A stretch of 64,000 nt of DNA from an uncultured Opitutales bacterium (GTDB taxonomy: Bacteria > Verrucomicrobiota > Verrucomicrobiia > Opitutales > Intestinicryptomonadaceae), in the NCBI GenBank assembly GCA_934613645.1, contig CAKTTC010000002.1:192638-256637 (forward strand), written 5' to 3'. Positions 45,013-52,320 of this stretch are shown piece by piece. Positions within the stretch are counted from its first letter, which is position 1. Every line of letters starts with the position of its first letter. The notes beneath the pieces were generated by a model, which was not told where the DNA came from, searched no databases, and saw only the letters and a program-made list of their open reading frames with translations. The translations under genes were made by a program, and so were the position numbers.

Positions 45013-46005
45013 CTACTTTCTTTTTTCCAAAACCACTCTGAAGCCGACGTTGGGAACTTTTGCGTCTTTGTGCAATCCGCACCTTTGCGACGGCAGCGTG
45101 TATTTTGTGGTAAAATCTCCGCCCTTTACTATTTTGATGTCGGAAACGCGCTGGGCTGAAATTTCCGACGCGCCGTCGGGCGAATAGGAGTCTCTGCACC
45201 ACTCGGAAACGTTGCCCGACATATCGAAGAATCCCCACGCGTTCCGCTTCCCCGATTTCACCGCGCGCGGAGACCTCGCGTTTTTGTCGCGCTTGTTTTC
45301 GGCGGGAACTTCTACTCGGGAGGATTTCGCCGCATACTCCCACTGGAACTCGGTGGGCAGGTCTACGGCTTCGTCGGCGGCAATCTGCTTTGTGCGCCTC
45401 AAATATTGGGTGAGGGCGGCGCAAAACTCCCGTGCGCGCGTCCAAGAGACGCTTTCGGCGGGGTAGCGCGGATGTCCGCCGAAGACGTAGGCGGCGTTTT
45501 TGACGAATGCCGAAAACTGCGCCTGCGTGATTTCGGCTTCCGACATTGCAAACGGCGTGTCAATGCGCCGCTTTTCGACACGCCAAACGGGCGCGCCGCC
45601 CGATTCGAACGAGCCGCCCGACAGCTCTATAAAATCGATTTTTCCGCCGCTTGGCATTTTAAAAGTGCGCGTTCGCACAACGTGCCCGACCGACTCCGAC
45701 ACGTCGCGCGGGGCGGGCTTTTCTTCGGGCGTGTCGCCCTGACGGGTGGAGGGTTTTGACTTTTCCGCGTCTGAAGACGGCGCGCCGCCCCCGCCGCCGT
45801 TGCCGCGTTCGCCCCCGTTCGGTGACTGCGTTCTATCGACAATCATTCTGCCGCCGTTTTTGTCGGTATTTTTTATCACGACCGCGCGCACAGAGTCTTC
45901 CACAAAAATCTTTTCCTTCCCGCAACCTTTTGCAAACAGAAGCACCGACAATGCAAGCACCGCCAAAAACGCCCCCGCAAAAAATATGAAAGCCCTGTTT
46001 ATCAT
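45013..46005 (-). CDS. Membrane-anchored FGE-sulfatase (SUMF1-fold) protein, probably non-catalytic
   Basis: 330 residues, first gene of the operon. N-terminal membrane anchor at about 5-25 with a Cys at 28 that is not in a good lipobox, a disordered Gly/Ser/Lys linker (about 45-100) and an FGE-sulfatase domain at about 115-328: DFIELSGGSF, SEAEITQAQFSAF, PAESVSWTRAREFCAAL, LPTEFQWEYAAK, GFFDMSGNVSEWC, KGGDF and VGFRVVL. In formylglycine-generating enzymes the copper-binding Cys pair follows the KGGS-type motif; here that place reads TTKYTLP, with neither Cys. It is therefore more likely a ligand- or cell-wall-binding sensor. AGGA precedes the start by 6 bases. Confidence 0.85.
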   Translation of the reverse strand: MINRAFIFFAGAFLAVLALSVLLFAKGCGKEKIFVEDSVRAVVIKNTDKNGGRMIVDRTQSPNGGERGNGGGGGAPSSDAEKSKPSTRQGDTPEEKPAPRDVSESVGHVVRTRTFKMPSGGKIDFIELSGGSFESGGAPVWRVEKRRIDTPFAMSEAEITQAQFSAFVKNAAYVFGGHPRYPAESVSWTRAREFCAALTQYLRRTKQIAADEAVDLPTEFQWEYAAKSSRVEVPAENKRDKNARSPRAVKSGKRNAWGFFDMSGNVSEWCRDSYSPDGASEISAQRVSDIKIVKGGDFTTKYTLPSQRCGLHKDAKVPNVGFRVVLEKRK

Positions 46006-46026
46006 TAATTCCTAAATCCACAATTC

Positions 46027-46054
46027 AATATGATATAACCGATGTTTGAGTCAA
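46027..46054 (-). promoter_or_regulatory. Candidate promoter of the eight-gene operon
   Basis: On the minus strand TTGACT (46049-46054), 16 bases, then CATATT (46027-46032), placing a start about 15 bases before the first gene's ATG. Two imperfect boxes; supported by position only. Confidence 0.42.
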
Positions 46055-46101
46055 CCATAAAACGGCGCAGCAACACCCGTATATGTTTATTTCGCGGAAA
46101 G

Positions 46102-46137
46102 AGGAAAAATATTCCGCCCGTATTTCGGCGGGCGGCG
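46102..46137 (-). terminator. Terminator of the lipocalin gene
   Basis: On the minus strand CCGCCCG (46129-46135) pairs with CGGGCGG (46114-46120), 8-base loop, followed by AATATTTTTCC. It separates the lipocalin gene from the large operon. Confidence 0.65.
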
Positions 46138-46182
46138 CGGCTTCAAACGCAACTTGCGGAATATTGGAATGTAAGGAATCGT

Positions 46183-46725
46183 CTAATTTTGCTCTACACC
46201 GACATTTCTGCGCGGATAAACGAGCTTTGAGGTATCGTAGCCGCGCTTTTTTGCCAATTGGAGGATTTCAGAAAGGGTCGTTTCGGGGAGAGAAGCCGAG
46301 CGCGCCAAAATCCACAAATAGCGTTTGTCGCGCCCGCCCACGAGTGCCCAGCTGTAGTCGGGGGCAAGCTCCAAAATGTAGTAATCGCCGTAAAATGGCC
46401 AAAAGAAACTGACGCGCAGTTTGGAAAAATCCGACTTGTCGGGCGCGTAGGCGCGTCCCTCTGCGTAGCGGCGTTTTCCGTCGGCGTCCACGCCCGAGTT
46501 TACAACGCGCACAGTGCCGTCGGTCTCAAGCACATACGCGGCTTTTGCGTTGCGCAAGTCGGCGTTTTCGAAGGAATTGGGCAGGCGCGCAATTTCGTGC
46601 CAAACCCCCATATAGCGGATAATATCCACCCCCGCGGCGGTCTTTACCTCTTCGGAACGGACGCCCGAACACGAAGTTGCTGCAACTGCCGACACTGCAA
46701 ACAAAGCGGCGAACACTGTCTTCAT
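46183..46725 (-). CDS. blc: Outer-membrane lipocalin (Blc-like lipoprotein)
   Basis: 180 residues. Signal peptide with a plausible lipobox (AATSC, Cys19). Lipocalin structurally conserved region 1 is present as YMGVWHEIARLPNSFE, and the barrel strands follow (AAYVLETDGTVRVVNSG, then RVSFFWPFYGDYYILELAPDYSWALVGG). Blc proteins bind lysophospholipids at the outer membrane. Single gene; its terminator is at 46102-46137. Confidence 0.9.
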   Translation of the reverse strand: MKTVFAALFAVSAVAATSCSGVRSEEVKTAAGVDIIRYMGVWHEIARLPNSFENADLRNAKAAYVLETDGTVRVVNSGVDADGKRRYAEGRAYAPDKSDFSKLRVSFFWPFYGDYYILELAPDYSWALVGGRDKRYLWILARSASLPETTLSEILQLAKKRGYDTSKLVYPRRNVGVEQN

Positions 46726-46804
46726 ACCCGTTATTTCGTAAAGAACGGGCTTTTTTTAAACCGCATATCCCGAGCCGCACGCGCCGAACGCCGCCGCCCG
46801 AATT

Positions 46805-47452
46805 TTACGATAGCATTTTTTTGAACATTGCCGCTACGCCGCGGTCGATTTCCGCAACTGATTCGGCAAGCATATACGCGGGCGTGGAGAACACGCGCAG
46901 CTTTTCGTCCTCAACAAACGCGTCGGGCTGGCAGCGGATATGGACTGCCCCCATTTTTTCGATTGCCGCCGCGGTTGAAACGTCGTTGCCGATTGTAAGC
47001 TCTACACCGCCGCCGATTGCCTTTGCCGCAACAACGGGTGCAATGCACAAAAACGCCTGCGGTTTGCCGAGCTTGAGCATTGCCTTGATTGCCGCGTCTA
47101 CGTCGGCTTGGACGGTGCAGTCCGCGCAGTCGAAGGCGAACGTGCACAGGTTTTTAGCCGCGCCGAAGCCCCCGGGGAAAACGATTGCGTCGAATTTTTC
47201 GGCGTCGAACTCCGAAAGCGGGGCTATTTTCCCGCGCGCAATCCTCGCCGACTCCGCAAGCACGCGGCGCGCGGCGGGTTCTGGTTCGCCCGTGAGGTGG
47301 TTTACACAATCGGCCTGTTCGATGTCGGGCGCAAAGAACGAAATTTCCGCCCCCAAACGCTGTAAATTGAGAATGCACACAACAGCCTCGTGAATTTCGG
47401 AGCCGTCGTAAACGCCGCTTCCCGCCAAAACCAATGCAACTTTTTTCGCCAT
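46805..47452 (-). CDS. elbB: ElbB-type DJ-1/PfpI superfamily glyoxalase
   Basis: 215 residues, cytoplasmic. Matches ElbB: LVLAGSGVYDGSEIHEAV at the start, IVFPGGFGAAKNL, the nucleophile Cys in FLCIAPVVAAK, and GVELTIGNDVST. E. coli ElbB has glyoxalase activity and was linked to isoprenoid synthesis. It lies 10 bases after the TetR gene on the same strand and is probably co-transcribed with it. Confidence 0.92.
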   Translation of the reverse strand: MAKKVALVLAGSGVYDGSEIHEAVVCILNLQRLGAEISFFAPDIEQADCVNHLTGEPEPAARRVLAESARIARGKIAPLSEFDAEKFDAIVFPGGFGAAKNLCTFAFDCADCTVQADVDAAIKAMLKLGKPQAFLCIAPVVAAKAIGGGVELTIGNDVSTAAAIEKMGAVHIRCQPDAFVEDEKLRVFSTPAYMLAESVAEIDRGVAAMFKKMLS

Positions 47453-47462
47453 ATAATAAGTC

Positions 47463-48029
47463 CTACTTTTTGATTAAATCGTAAAATCTGTTGATATCTT
47501 CAACAATGCGCTTGCAGACGTATTCGTTGGAGGGCGGCTCTGTAATGTAGCTTGTTCTGCCGAAGATTGCAAGAATTGTGCCGCCTACGAAGTTGTCGGG
47601 AAGCGTCTTTATTTCGCCGCGCCGCATAGCGTTGTCGATTACCGCGCGCGCCTTGCCGAACTCAACCAACGCCTCTGCGGCGAACTTCCTGTTTGTCTGC
47701 AACATCGCCGAGTAAAGCGTGTTGTATTTAAGCATCGGGACTTCGTGCCCGTCGATATTCGTAAACCGCCGCATTGCAACAAAGGCGTAGTCCAAAAACT
47801 GGCGCAGGGTAATTTGGGAGTAGTCTATGTTTTCGTCGAAGAAGCGGTTGTAGAAAAACTCGCTGCACGCGCAGAAAATCAGCTCCGACTTCCCTTTGAA
47901 ATACCTGTATAGCAGCCCGCGCGAAATGCCGAGCTGGTGCTGAATATCGGAGACGAGAATGTTGTCGTAGCCCTTTTCGAGCATAAGCAGAAAAGTCGCC
48001 TTCAAGATTTTTTCGCGCGTGGAAGTCAT
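47463..48029 (-). CDS. TetR-family transcriptional regulator
   Basis: 188 residues. N-terminal HTH at about 5-52 (REKILKATFLLMLEKGYDNILVSDIQHQLGISRGLLYRYFKGK), followed by a helical ligand-binding domain without close match. It is divergent from the FadL-type porin gene, whose promoter carries two TGAACG-type palindromes, so it is the likely regulator of that porin and of itself plus elbB. A hydrophobic ligand is plausible given the target. Confidence 0.9.
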   Translation of the reverse strand: MTSTREKILKATFLLMLEKGYDNILVSDIQHQLGISRGLLYRYFKGKSELIFCACSEFFYNRFFDENIDYSQITLRQFLDYAFVAMRRFTNIDGHEVPMLKYNTLYSAMLQTNRKFAAEALVEFGKARAVIDNAMRRGEIKTLPDNFVGGTILAIFGRTSYITEPPSNEYVCKRIVEDINRFYDLIKK

Positions 48030-48132
48030 TGTGTTTCCGTTATAGATTAGGGCGAAATTTTATCAAGCGTTTTGTTTTGCAAACGCCGAACCAGTCGGCA
48101 AACCGCCGCGCCGACGCACGCACGGGTTGGCA

Positions 48133-48191
48133 AAAAGCGGGGGTCGCCAGAAGTGCGGTTTCGGGAAAAGCGGGGTTCGCCAGAAGCGCGG
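48133..48191. repeat. 33-bp-period direct repeat in the TetR/fadL gap
   Basis: Two 26-base units (48133-48158 and 48166-48191; AAAAGCGGGG-TCGCCAGAAG-GCGG with two substitutions) are 33 bases apart. The gap 48030-48376 otherwise holds the fadL promoter region at its right end. A minus-strand open frame through the repeat exists but shows no gene character. Confidence 0.75.
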
Positions 48192-48316
48192 GCTTTGAGG
48201 CTTTGAAATGCTCGGTTGCCAGTGAATGGGCGCGTTCGGCGAAAGTATGATTTAGATGAAAGCAAGGTTTTGGGAGAGGAATAGCGGCTTCAAAAAAGTG
48301 AACAGTTTCGAAAAAA

Positions 48317-48368
48317 TGAACGCCCATTCACTTTTTTGCTTGACGGTGAACGTCCGTTCATTTTTAAT
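48317..48368 (+). promoter_or_regulatory. Promoter and paired operators of the FadL-type gene
   Basis: TTGACG (48340-48345), 17 bases, TTTAAT (48363-48368) form a good promoter. Two related palindromes overlap it: TGAACGTCCGTTCA (48347-48360), in the spacer, and TGAACGCCCATTCA (48317-48330), just upstream; centres are 30 bp apart. The start of transcription would fall within 1-2 bases of the ATG at 48377, giving a leaderless mRNA. The divergent TetR protein is the obvious candidate repressor. Confidence 0.68.
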
Positions 48369-48376
48369 CCGCCACA

Positions 48377-49627
48377 ATGAACATTAAAAACACGATTTTG
48401 GCGGCAGCTGTTGCCGTATCAGTAAACACGGCAATGGGCGCGGGCTACCAGATTTTGGAACAGGGCGCGTCGAATATGGGCAACGCGGTGGCGGGAGCTA
48501 CTGTCAATGCGAATCAGGACGCAACATGCGCGTTCTGGAATCCGTCGTCGGCGGCGTTTATGCCGCTTGAGGTCGGGCAGACGCGCGTCGACGCGGGCGT
48601 TTTCGGCGTTCTTCCCACGCTTTGGTGCACGGGAACGCGCACAAGCAACCCGTATACGCAGACGGGAACGAATCAGGAGGGCGACTGCTCGGCGGCTTCC
48701 GTTGTTCCGCAGCTTTTCGTGGCGCACAAATTCACCGACAGAATTGACGGCACGCTTTCGATAACCGCTCCGTGGGGGTTGGAATCGGACTACAACAGCG
48801 ACTGGGTTGGCGGCTTTCAGGGTCTGCACAGCTATTTGATGACTGTCGACATCAACCCGAGCGTCTCCTTTAAAATAACCGACTGGCTTTCCGTAAGCGG
48901 CGGCGTGAGCGCGCAATACGCCTATTGCAGACTCACAAACGCAGTTCCCGCGGTGCTCGGCGGCGGTTGGCAAAGGTTTTCGGGCGACGACGTAGCAGTG
49001 GGTGGAAACATCGGCTTTACAATCAAATACGCCGAAAACGGACGCTTCGGCTTCCACTGGCGCAGCGCGGTTGAGCACGAGCTTACGGGAACGGCAAAAG
49101 GCACGCTCTACAATTTCCCGATTTCCGCCGATATGCACATGCCCAACACGTTCGATATAGGCTGGTATCAGCGCGGCTGGGGAATGTTGCGCGAGTTCGC
49201 GATTATGGCGGGGTATTCCTACATGACGTGGTCGCAGTTCGAAGACCTCGTAATCCCCGAGGCGGGCGTCCGCATTGACGAAAACTGGAAAGACACTTCG
49301 CGCGTTTCGGTGGGCATGCACTACTACCCCGAATACGTCGAAAACCTCACTGTCCGTCTGGGCGTCTGCTACGACGAAAGCCCCGTAAGCTCCGCCGAAT
49401 TGCGCACGCCGCGCATTCCCTGCTCCGACAGACTGTGGCTTACAACGGGCTTGGGCTACTCTTTCGGCAACTACTCAATAGACCTTTGCTACAGCTACAT
49501 TTTCGTGCTCGGCGACGGCGCGATGAACAGAACCGAATACGCGGGCACGCCGCTTCAAAACACGCTCACAGCAAACTACGCCGCACACATTCACGTTGTG
49601 GGCGCACAGTTCGGCTTCAAATTCTAA
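48377..49627 (+). CDS. OmpP1/FadL-family outer-membrane transport protein
   Basis: 416 residues. Signal peptide ending AMG-AGYQ, then the FadL N-terminal hatch (GYQILEQGASNMGNAVAGATVNANQDATCAFWNPSSAAFM), alternating amphipathic strands for a 14-stranded barrel, and a C-terminal Phe (FGFKF) as expected for outer-membrane insertion. FadL proteins import long-chain fatty acids or other hydrophobic compounds. There is no Shine-Dalgarno, in line with the leaderless promoter. Expression is probably set by the divergent TetR protein. Confidence 0.92.
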   Translation: MNIKNTILAAAVAVSVNTAMGAGYQILEQGASNMGNAVAGATVNANQDATCAFWNPSSAAFMPLEVGQTRVDAGVFGVLPTLWCTGTRTSNPYTQTGTNQEGDCSAASVVPQLFVAHKFTDRIDGTLSITAPWGLESDYNSDWVGGFQGLHSYLMTVDINPSVSFKITDWLSVSGGVSAQYAYCRLTNAVPAVLGGGWQRFSGDDVAVGGNIGFTIKYAENGRFGFHWRSAVEHELTGTAKGTLYNFPISADMHMPNTFDIGWYQRGWGMLREFAIMAGYSYMTWSQFEDLVIPEAGVRIDENWKDTSRVSVGMHYYPEYVENLTVRLGVCYDESPVSSAELRTPRIPCSDRLWLTTGLGYSFGNYSIDLCYSYIFVLGDGAMNRTEYAGTPLQNTLTANYAAHIHVVGAQFGFKF

Positions 49628-49646
49628 CTTTTATTCAATGGAACTC

Positions 49647-49677
49647 GGGCGCGCCTTTCGAGGCGCGTCCTTTTTTT
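49647..49677 (+). terminator. Terminator of the FadL-type gene
   Basis: GGGCGCGCCT pairs with AGGCGCGTCC (one mismatch, 4-base loop), followed by T7, 20 bases after the stop. Confidence 0.75.
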
Positions 49678-50025
49678 GTCTCCTTTCTTTTGGCGAATAC
49701 CCTACTGCCCTGCGGCTCCCCCTTGCCCTCTGTTCGGCGGCGGCAAACGCAACGCCCACCCGCGTTCGGGCAAAGTTCCTTGCTCGGCAGAGAAAAGCCC
49801 AACGCGCGCACGCATTCGGGCAATCCCCGCCAGTGCCCAGCGTTTTATCCGCCGCCCGAAAGTGCCGATACCACCGCCCCCCGCGTTCGCGTGCCGCCAT
49901 GCTCGCGCATACCGCCCAATTCCCGAAGCGCATGGGACGCACTCACCTGCTCAACCCGCCGCAAAGTCTGGCTAAACCGCAAAAATTGGGCGAAACTTTT
50001 TCGGCGCACCCGCGTTTAGCAGAGT
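49678..50025. other. Intergenic stretch without recognised gene
   Basis: About 350 bases between the fadL terminator and the Pro-rich protein gene. Open frames cross it in several phases but none has a signal, motif or ribosome site; I see no RNA gene or strong hairpin in it. Confidence 0.6.
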
Positions 50026-50628
50026 ATGAAAAGGATAAATTTTGCGCTTGCATGCGCTTTGATGTGGGGTCTGTTTTCTGCCGATGTTTTCGCCGCCCGC
50101 GTGTCGGGTTCGGTTTCGTTCGGGTCTACGCGCATAGTGGTAAACCCGCGCCCCTGCCCGCCGCCGCAAAGGTTTGCCCCGCGCCCTATGCCGCCGCGGC
50201 CTTCGCACATAGTTCCTCCGCGCCCGACGCCTCCGCCGCCGTGTCCGCCCCGACACCGCCCCGTGCCGCTTCCCATGCCGATAGTAATCACGCAGCCGTG
50301 CGTGGTTGTGGTGGAGGCAGCCCCGACTGTTGTTGTGGAATCGGCGGAAATTGTTTCGACCGACCCCGCCCGCGATTTCCGCGACGCGCTCGAGGCAAAG
50401 ATTGCCGAGCTTTTGCACGAGAAAAAGCCGACGCAGACATACGAAATTTCCGCCGTTGTGGAATCGTATTCCGTGGCGAACTCTGTGATAAAAACCTCCG
50501 TTACGGTGCAGATAAAGCGCAGTTCCGACGGCGCAACACAGCGGCTGAACGTCAATTCCACGGGCTATTCCACAAAATCCCTCGCTGAATTGACTGCCAA
50601 AAAAATCGCCGAAGCGGCAACTCTGTAG
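50026..50628 (+). CDS. Secreted proline-rich protein of unknown function
   Basis: 200 residues. Signal peptide (MKRINFALACALMWGLFSADVFA), then a Pro/Arg-rich low-complexity stretch at about 40-85 (runs of PPRP and PPPP), then a short alpha/beta domain at about 110-200 (FRDALEAKIAELL, YEISAVVESYSV, IKTSVTVQIKRS, SLAELTAKKIAEAA). The C-terminal domain could be a small envelope module; I do not recognise it. Other readings exist over the same DNA, but only this frame has an export signal. Confidence 0.7.
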   Translation: MKRINFALACALMWGLFSADVFAARVSGSVSFGSTRIVVNPRPCPPPQRFAPRPMPPRPSHIVPPRPTPPPPCPPRHRPVPLPMPIVITQPCVVVVEAAPTVVVESAEIVSTDPARDFRDALEAKIAELLHEKKPTQTYEISAVVESYSVANSVIKTSVTVQIKRSSDGATQRLNVNSTGYSTKSLAELTAKKIAEAATL

Positions 50629-50849
50629 CAGACTCAGTTTCCCGCAGTCGCCGTTTCCCACGCCGACTCCGTTTTCCGCCTCCGCGCGCGCAGCCGCATT
50701 TTCCGCAAGTTTCCACCTCCGCAGGCACGCGCCTGCCCGCGCGCCGAACTTAGCCGAAAAATCAAACCGCCGCGCCGCGCTTGCTGTCGGCGTTTTTGTT
50801 CATATTTGTTGACTATTTCGCGCAAAACGCATACAAAAGCACCGACTTT

Positions 50850-51719
50850 ATGAAAACATCAATCATTCTGAAAGCGTTGTTTGCGGCGGCGTTGCTTGCT
50901 TTCGCCCCCGCGTTCGTATCGGCACAACAGCCCCAAGCGGCACAAAAACAGGCTGTAAAGCAGCTCGCGCAAAACGTCTCGGTCGTTCCCGTCCGCAGCC
51001 AGTCGATGGGCAAGGACGTTCTCAACGTGGTAGTTCTCCCCGACTCCTACGCGGCGAATCCCGACAAAAAATTCCCCGTGCTGTATCTGCTCCACGGCTT
51101 CGGCGGAAACCACCTCACTTGGACGCACATAAGACCCGACCTCCAAAAGCTGGCGTCGCGGTTCGGAATGATTATTGTATGCCCCGACGGCCAGCGCAGC
51201 TGGTATTGGGACAGCCCCGTAGACCCGAAATCGAAATACGAAACGTTCGTCTCCAAGGAGCTTATTGACTACATCGACGCCAACTACCGCACTGTCGCCA
51301 ACCGCAAAGGGCGCGCAATCACAGGGCTTAGCATGGGCGGGCACGGCGGGCTTTGGCTCGGCTTCCGCCATCAGGACAAATTCGGCGCGTGCGGCTCGAT
51401 GAGCGGCGGCGTTGACATTCGCCCCTTCCCCCAACGCTGGGACATGGCGAAATCGCTCGGCGACTCTGTCCCAAACTGGCAGAACTGGGAAACGCACACG
51501 GTAATGAACCAGCTTCATCTGCTCAAGCCCAACTCAATTAGGATTGCCTTCGAATGCGGCGTTGACGACTTCTTCTTCGAGGTCAACGAGCGTCTCCACA
51601 AGGAGCTTCTCTACCGCAACATTCCCCACGACTACACCTCACGCCCCGGCAAGCACAACTCCCCCTACTGGAGCAACGCCCTCCCCTATCAGCTCCAATT
51701 CTTCTCCACAGGTTTCTAA
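50850..51719 (+). CDS. Secreted esterase of the esterase D / feruloyl esterase family
   Basis: 289 residues from ATG 50850, which gives the signal peptide MKTSIILKALFAAALLAFAPAFVSA; an in-frame ATG at 50781 would bury it. Alpha/beta hydrolase of the putative-esterase (PF00756-type) group: LYLLHGFGGNHLTW (oxyanion), nucleophile Ser in GLSMGGHGG, candidate Asp in ECGVDDFF and His in GKHNSPYW. Likely removes acyl or feruloyl groups from polysaccharides in the periplasm or outside. A repeat-family hairpin right after the stop serves as terminator. Confidence 0.88.
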   Translation: MKTSIILKALFAAALLAFAPAFVSAQQPQAAQKQAVKQLAQNVSVVPVRSQSMGKDVLNVVVLPDSYAANPDKKFPVLYLLHGFGGNHLTWTHIRPDLQKLASRFGMIIVCPDGQRSWYWDSPVDPKSKYETFVSKELIDYIDANYRTVANRKGRAITGLSMGGHGGLWLGFRHQDKFGACGSMSGGVDIRPFPQRWDMAKSLGDSVPNWQNWETHTVMNQLHLLKPNSIRIAFECGVDDFFFEVNERLHKELLYRNIPHDYTSRPGKHNSPYWSNALPYQLQFFSTGF

Positions 51720-51732
51720 ATATTTTATGATT

Positions 51733-51917
51733 CCGAAAGCGGCGCGGATTGGCTTTTAGCCAATCCCGCTTTGTTTTTTTATTAAAGTCTTTTATATGTT
51801 TTAAAGGGGCGGCGGCTGAACTTTGTTCAGCGCGCCTTTGCTCACTTAATTAAAGTAAAGTTTTTTTAGCCAGTAAGCAAAGCGGTATTGAACAATGTTC
51901 AATCCGCGCCGCTTACC
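51733..51917. repeat. Three hairpins of the variable-core repeat family
   Basis: Unit 1 (51733-51771, reversed): perfect GGATTGGC/GCCAATCC stem (51746-51753 with 51759-51766), ending in CGCTTTG and T7, so it doubles as the esterase terminator. Unit 2 (about 51808-51840): GCTGAAC/GTTCAGC. Unit 3 (51873-51916): outer GTAAGC/GCTTAC, middle GCGG/CCGC, inner ATTGAAC/GTTCAAT. AT-rich spacers with ATTAAAGT-type sequence separate them. The flanks match the 6.7-kb copies; the inner stems differ yet stay complementary. Confidence 0.78.
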
Positions 51918-51951
51918 AACATGTAAAAAACGCCGCTTTAGGAAATATAAA

Positions 51952-52320
51952 CTAATCGGGTCTTAAAATATCTTTCGTGCCGTCGGGCAACTCAACGCCG
52001 TTGTCATACAAAGAAATCAGCGCGGTATCCTCCGTATACTTGAAGCTGTGCACGACATTCGGCGCAATGATGAAGAAATCGCCCTTTTTGATGTTGCAGG
52101 TCTGCTCTTCGCCCGACTCCAAGTCTTTCAGGTGCAATTCGAACCCGCCCGAAACTATGTAAAACGCCTCCCTGTTTTTGCGGTGGTAATGCCCGCCGCG
52201 GAAAGCCCCCGCAACCGATGTTATGTAGTTTACCTGCTTCCAGCCGCCGTGCACAAGCTGAACCAACGAGCCGCGTTCGTCGCCGAATTCGAAATCGGCT
52301 TTTATGAATTCCGCCAACAT
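51952..52320 (-). CDS. Cupin sugar epimerase/isomerase (CapF C-terminal-like)
   Basis: 122 residues, single cupin: DERGSLVQLV, then FRGGHYHRKNREAFYIVSG (metal-binding His pair) and VHSFKY. It resembles the cupin half of CapF and WxcM/FdtA-type proteins acting on nucleotide 4-keto sugars (epimerisation or isomerisation). The gene abuts the SDR gene with no gap, and CapF is exactly an SDR plus cupin fusion, so the pair may be a split form. Last gene of the nine-gene glycan operon. Confidence 0.8.
   Translation of the reverse strand: MLAEFIKADFEFGDERGSLVQLVHGGWKQVNYITSVAGAFRGGHYHRKNREAFYIVSGGFELHLKDLESGEEQTCNIKKGDFFIIAPNVVHSFKYTEDTALISLYDNGVELPDGTKDILRPD

Noticed and set aside
31625..46005. Calling the eight-gene operon a Zorya system
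   Set aside because: A MotA-type channel is present, but the single-TM partners lack the OmpA-like domain of ZorB, and no ZorC, ZorD helicase/nuclease or ZorE is seen.
48040..48327. Small minus-strand open frame upstream of the TetR gene
   Set aside because: It covers the direct repeat and part of the fadL operator region, has no ribosome site, and its product is just the translated repeat.
49596..50588. 330-codon plus-strand frame overlapping the fadL end and the Pro-rich gene
   Set aside because: It has no export signal or motif and overlaps two better-supported frames; the frame starting at 50026 has a clear signal peptide.
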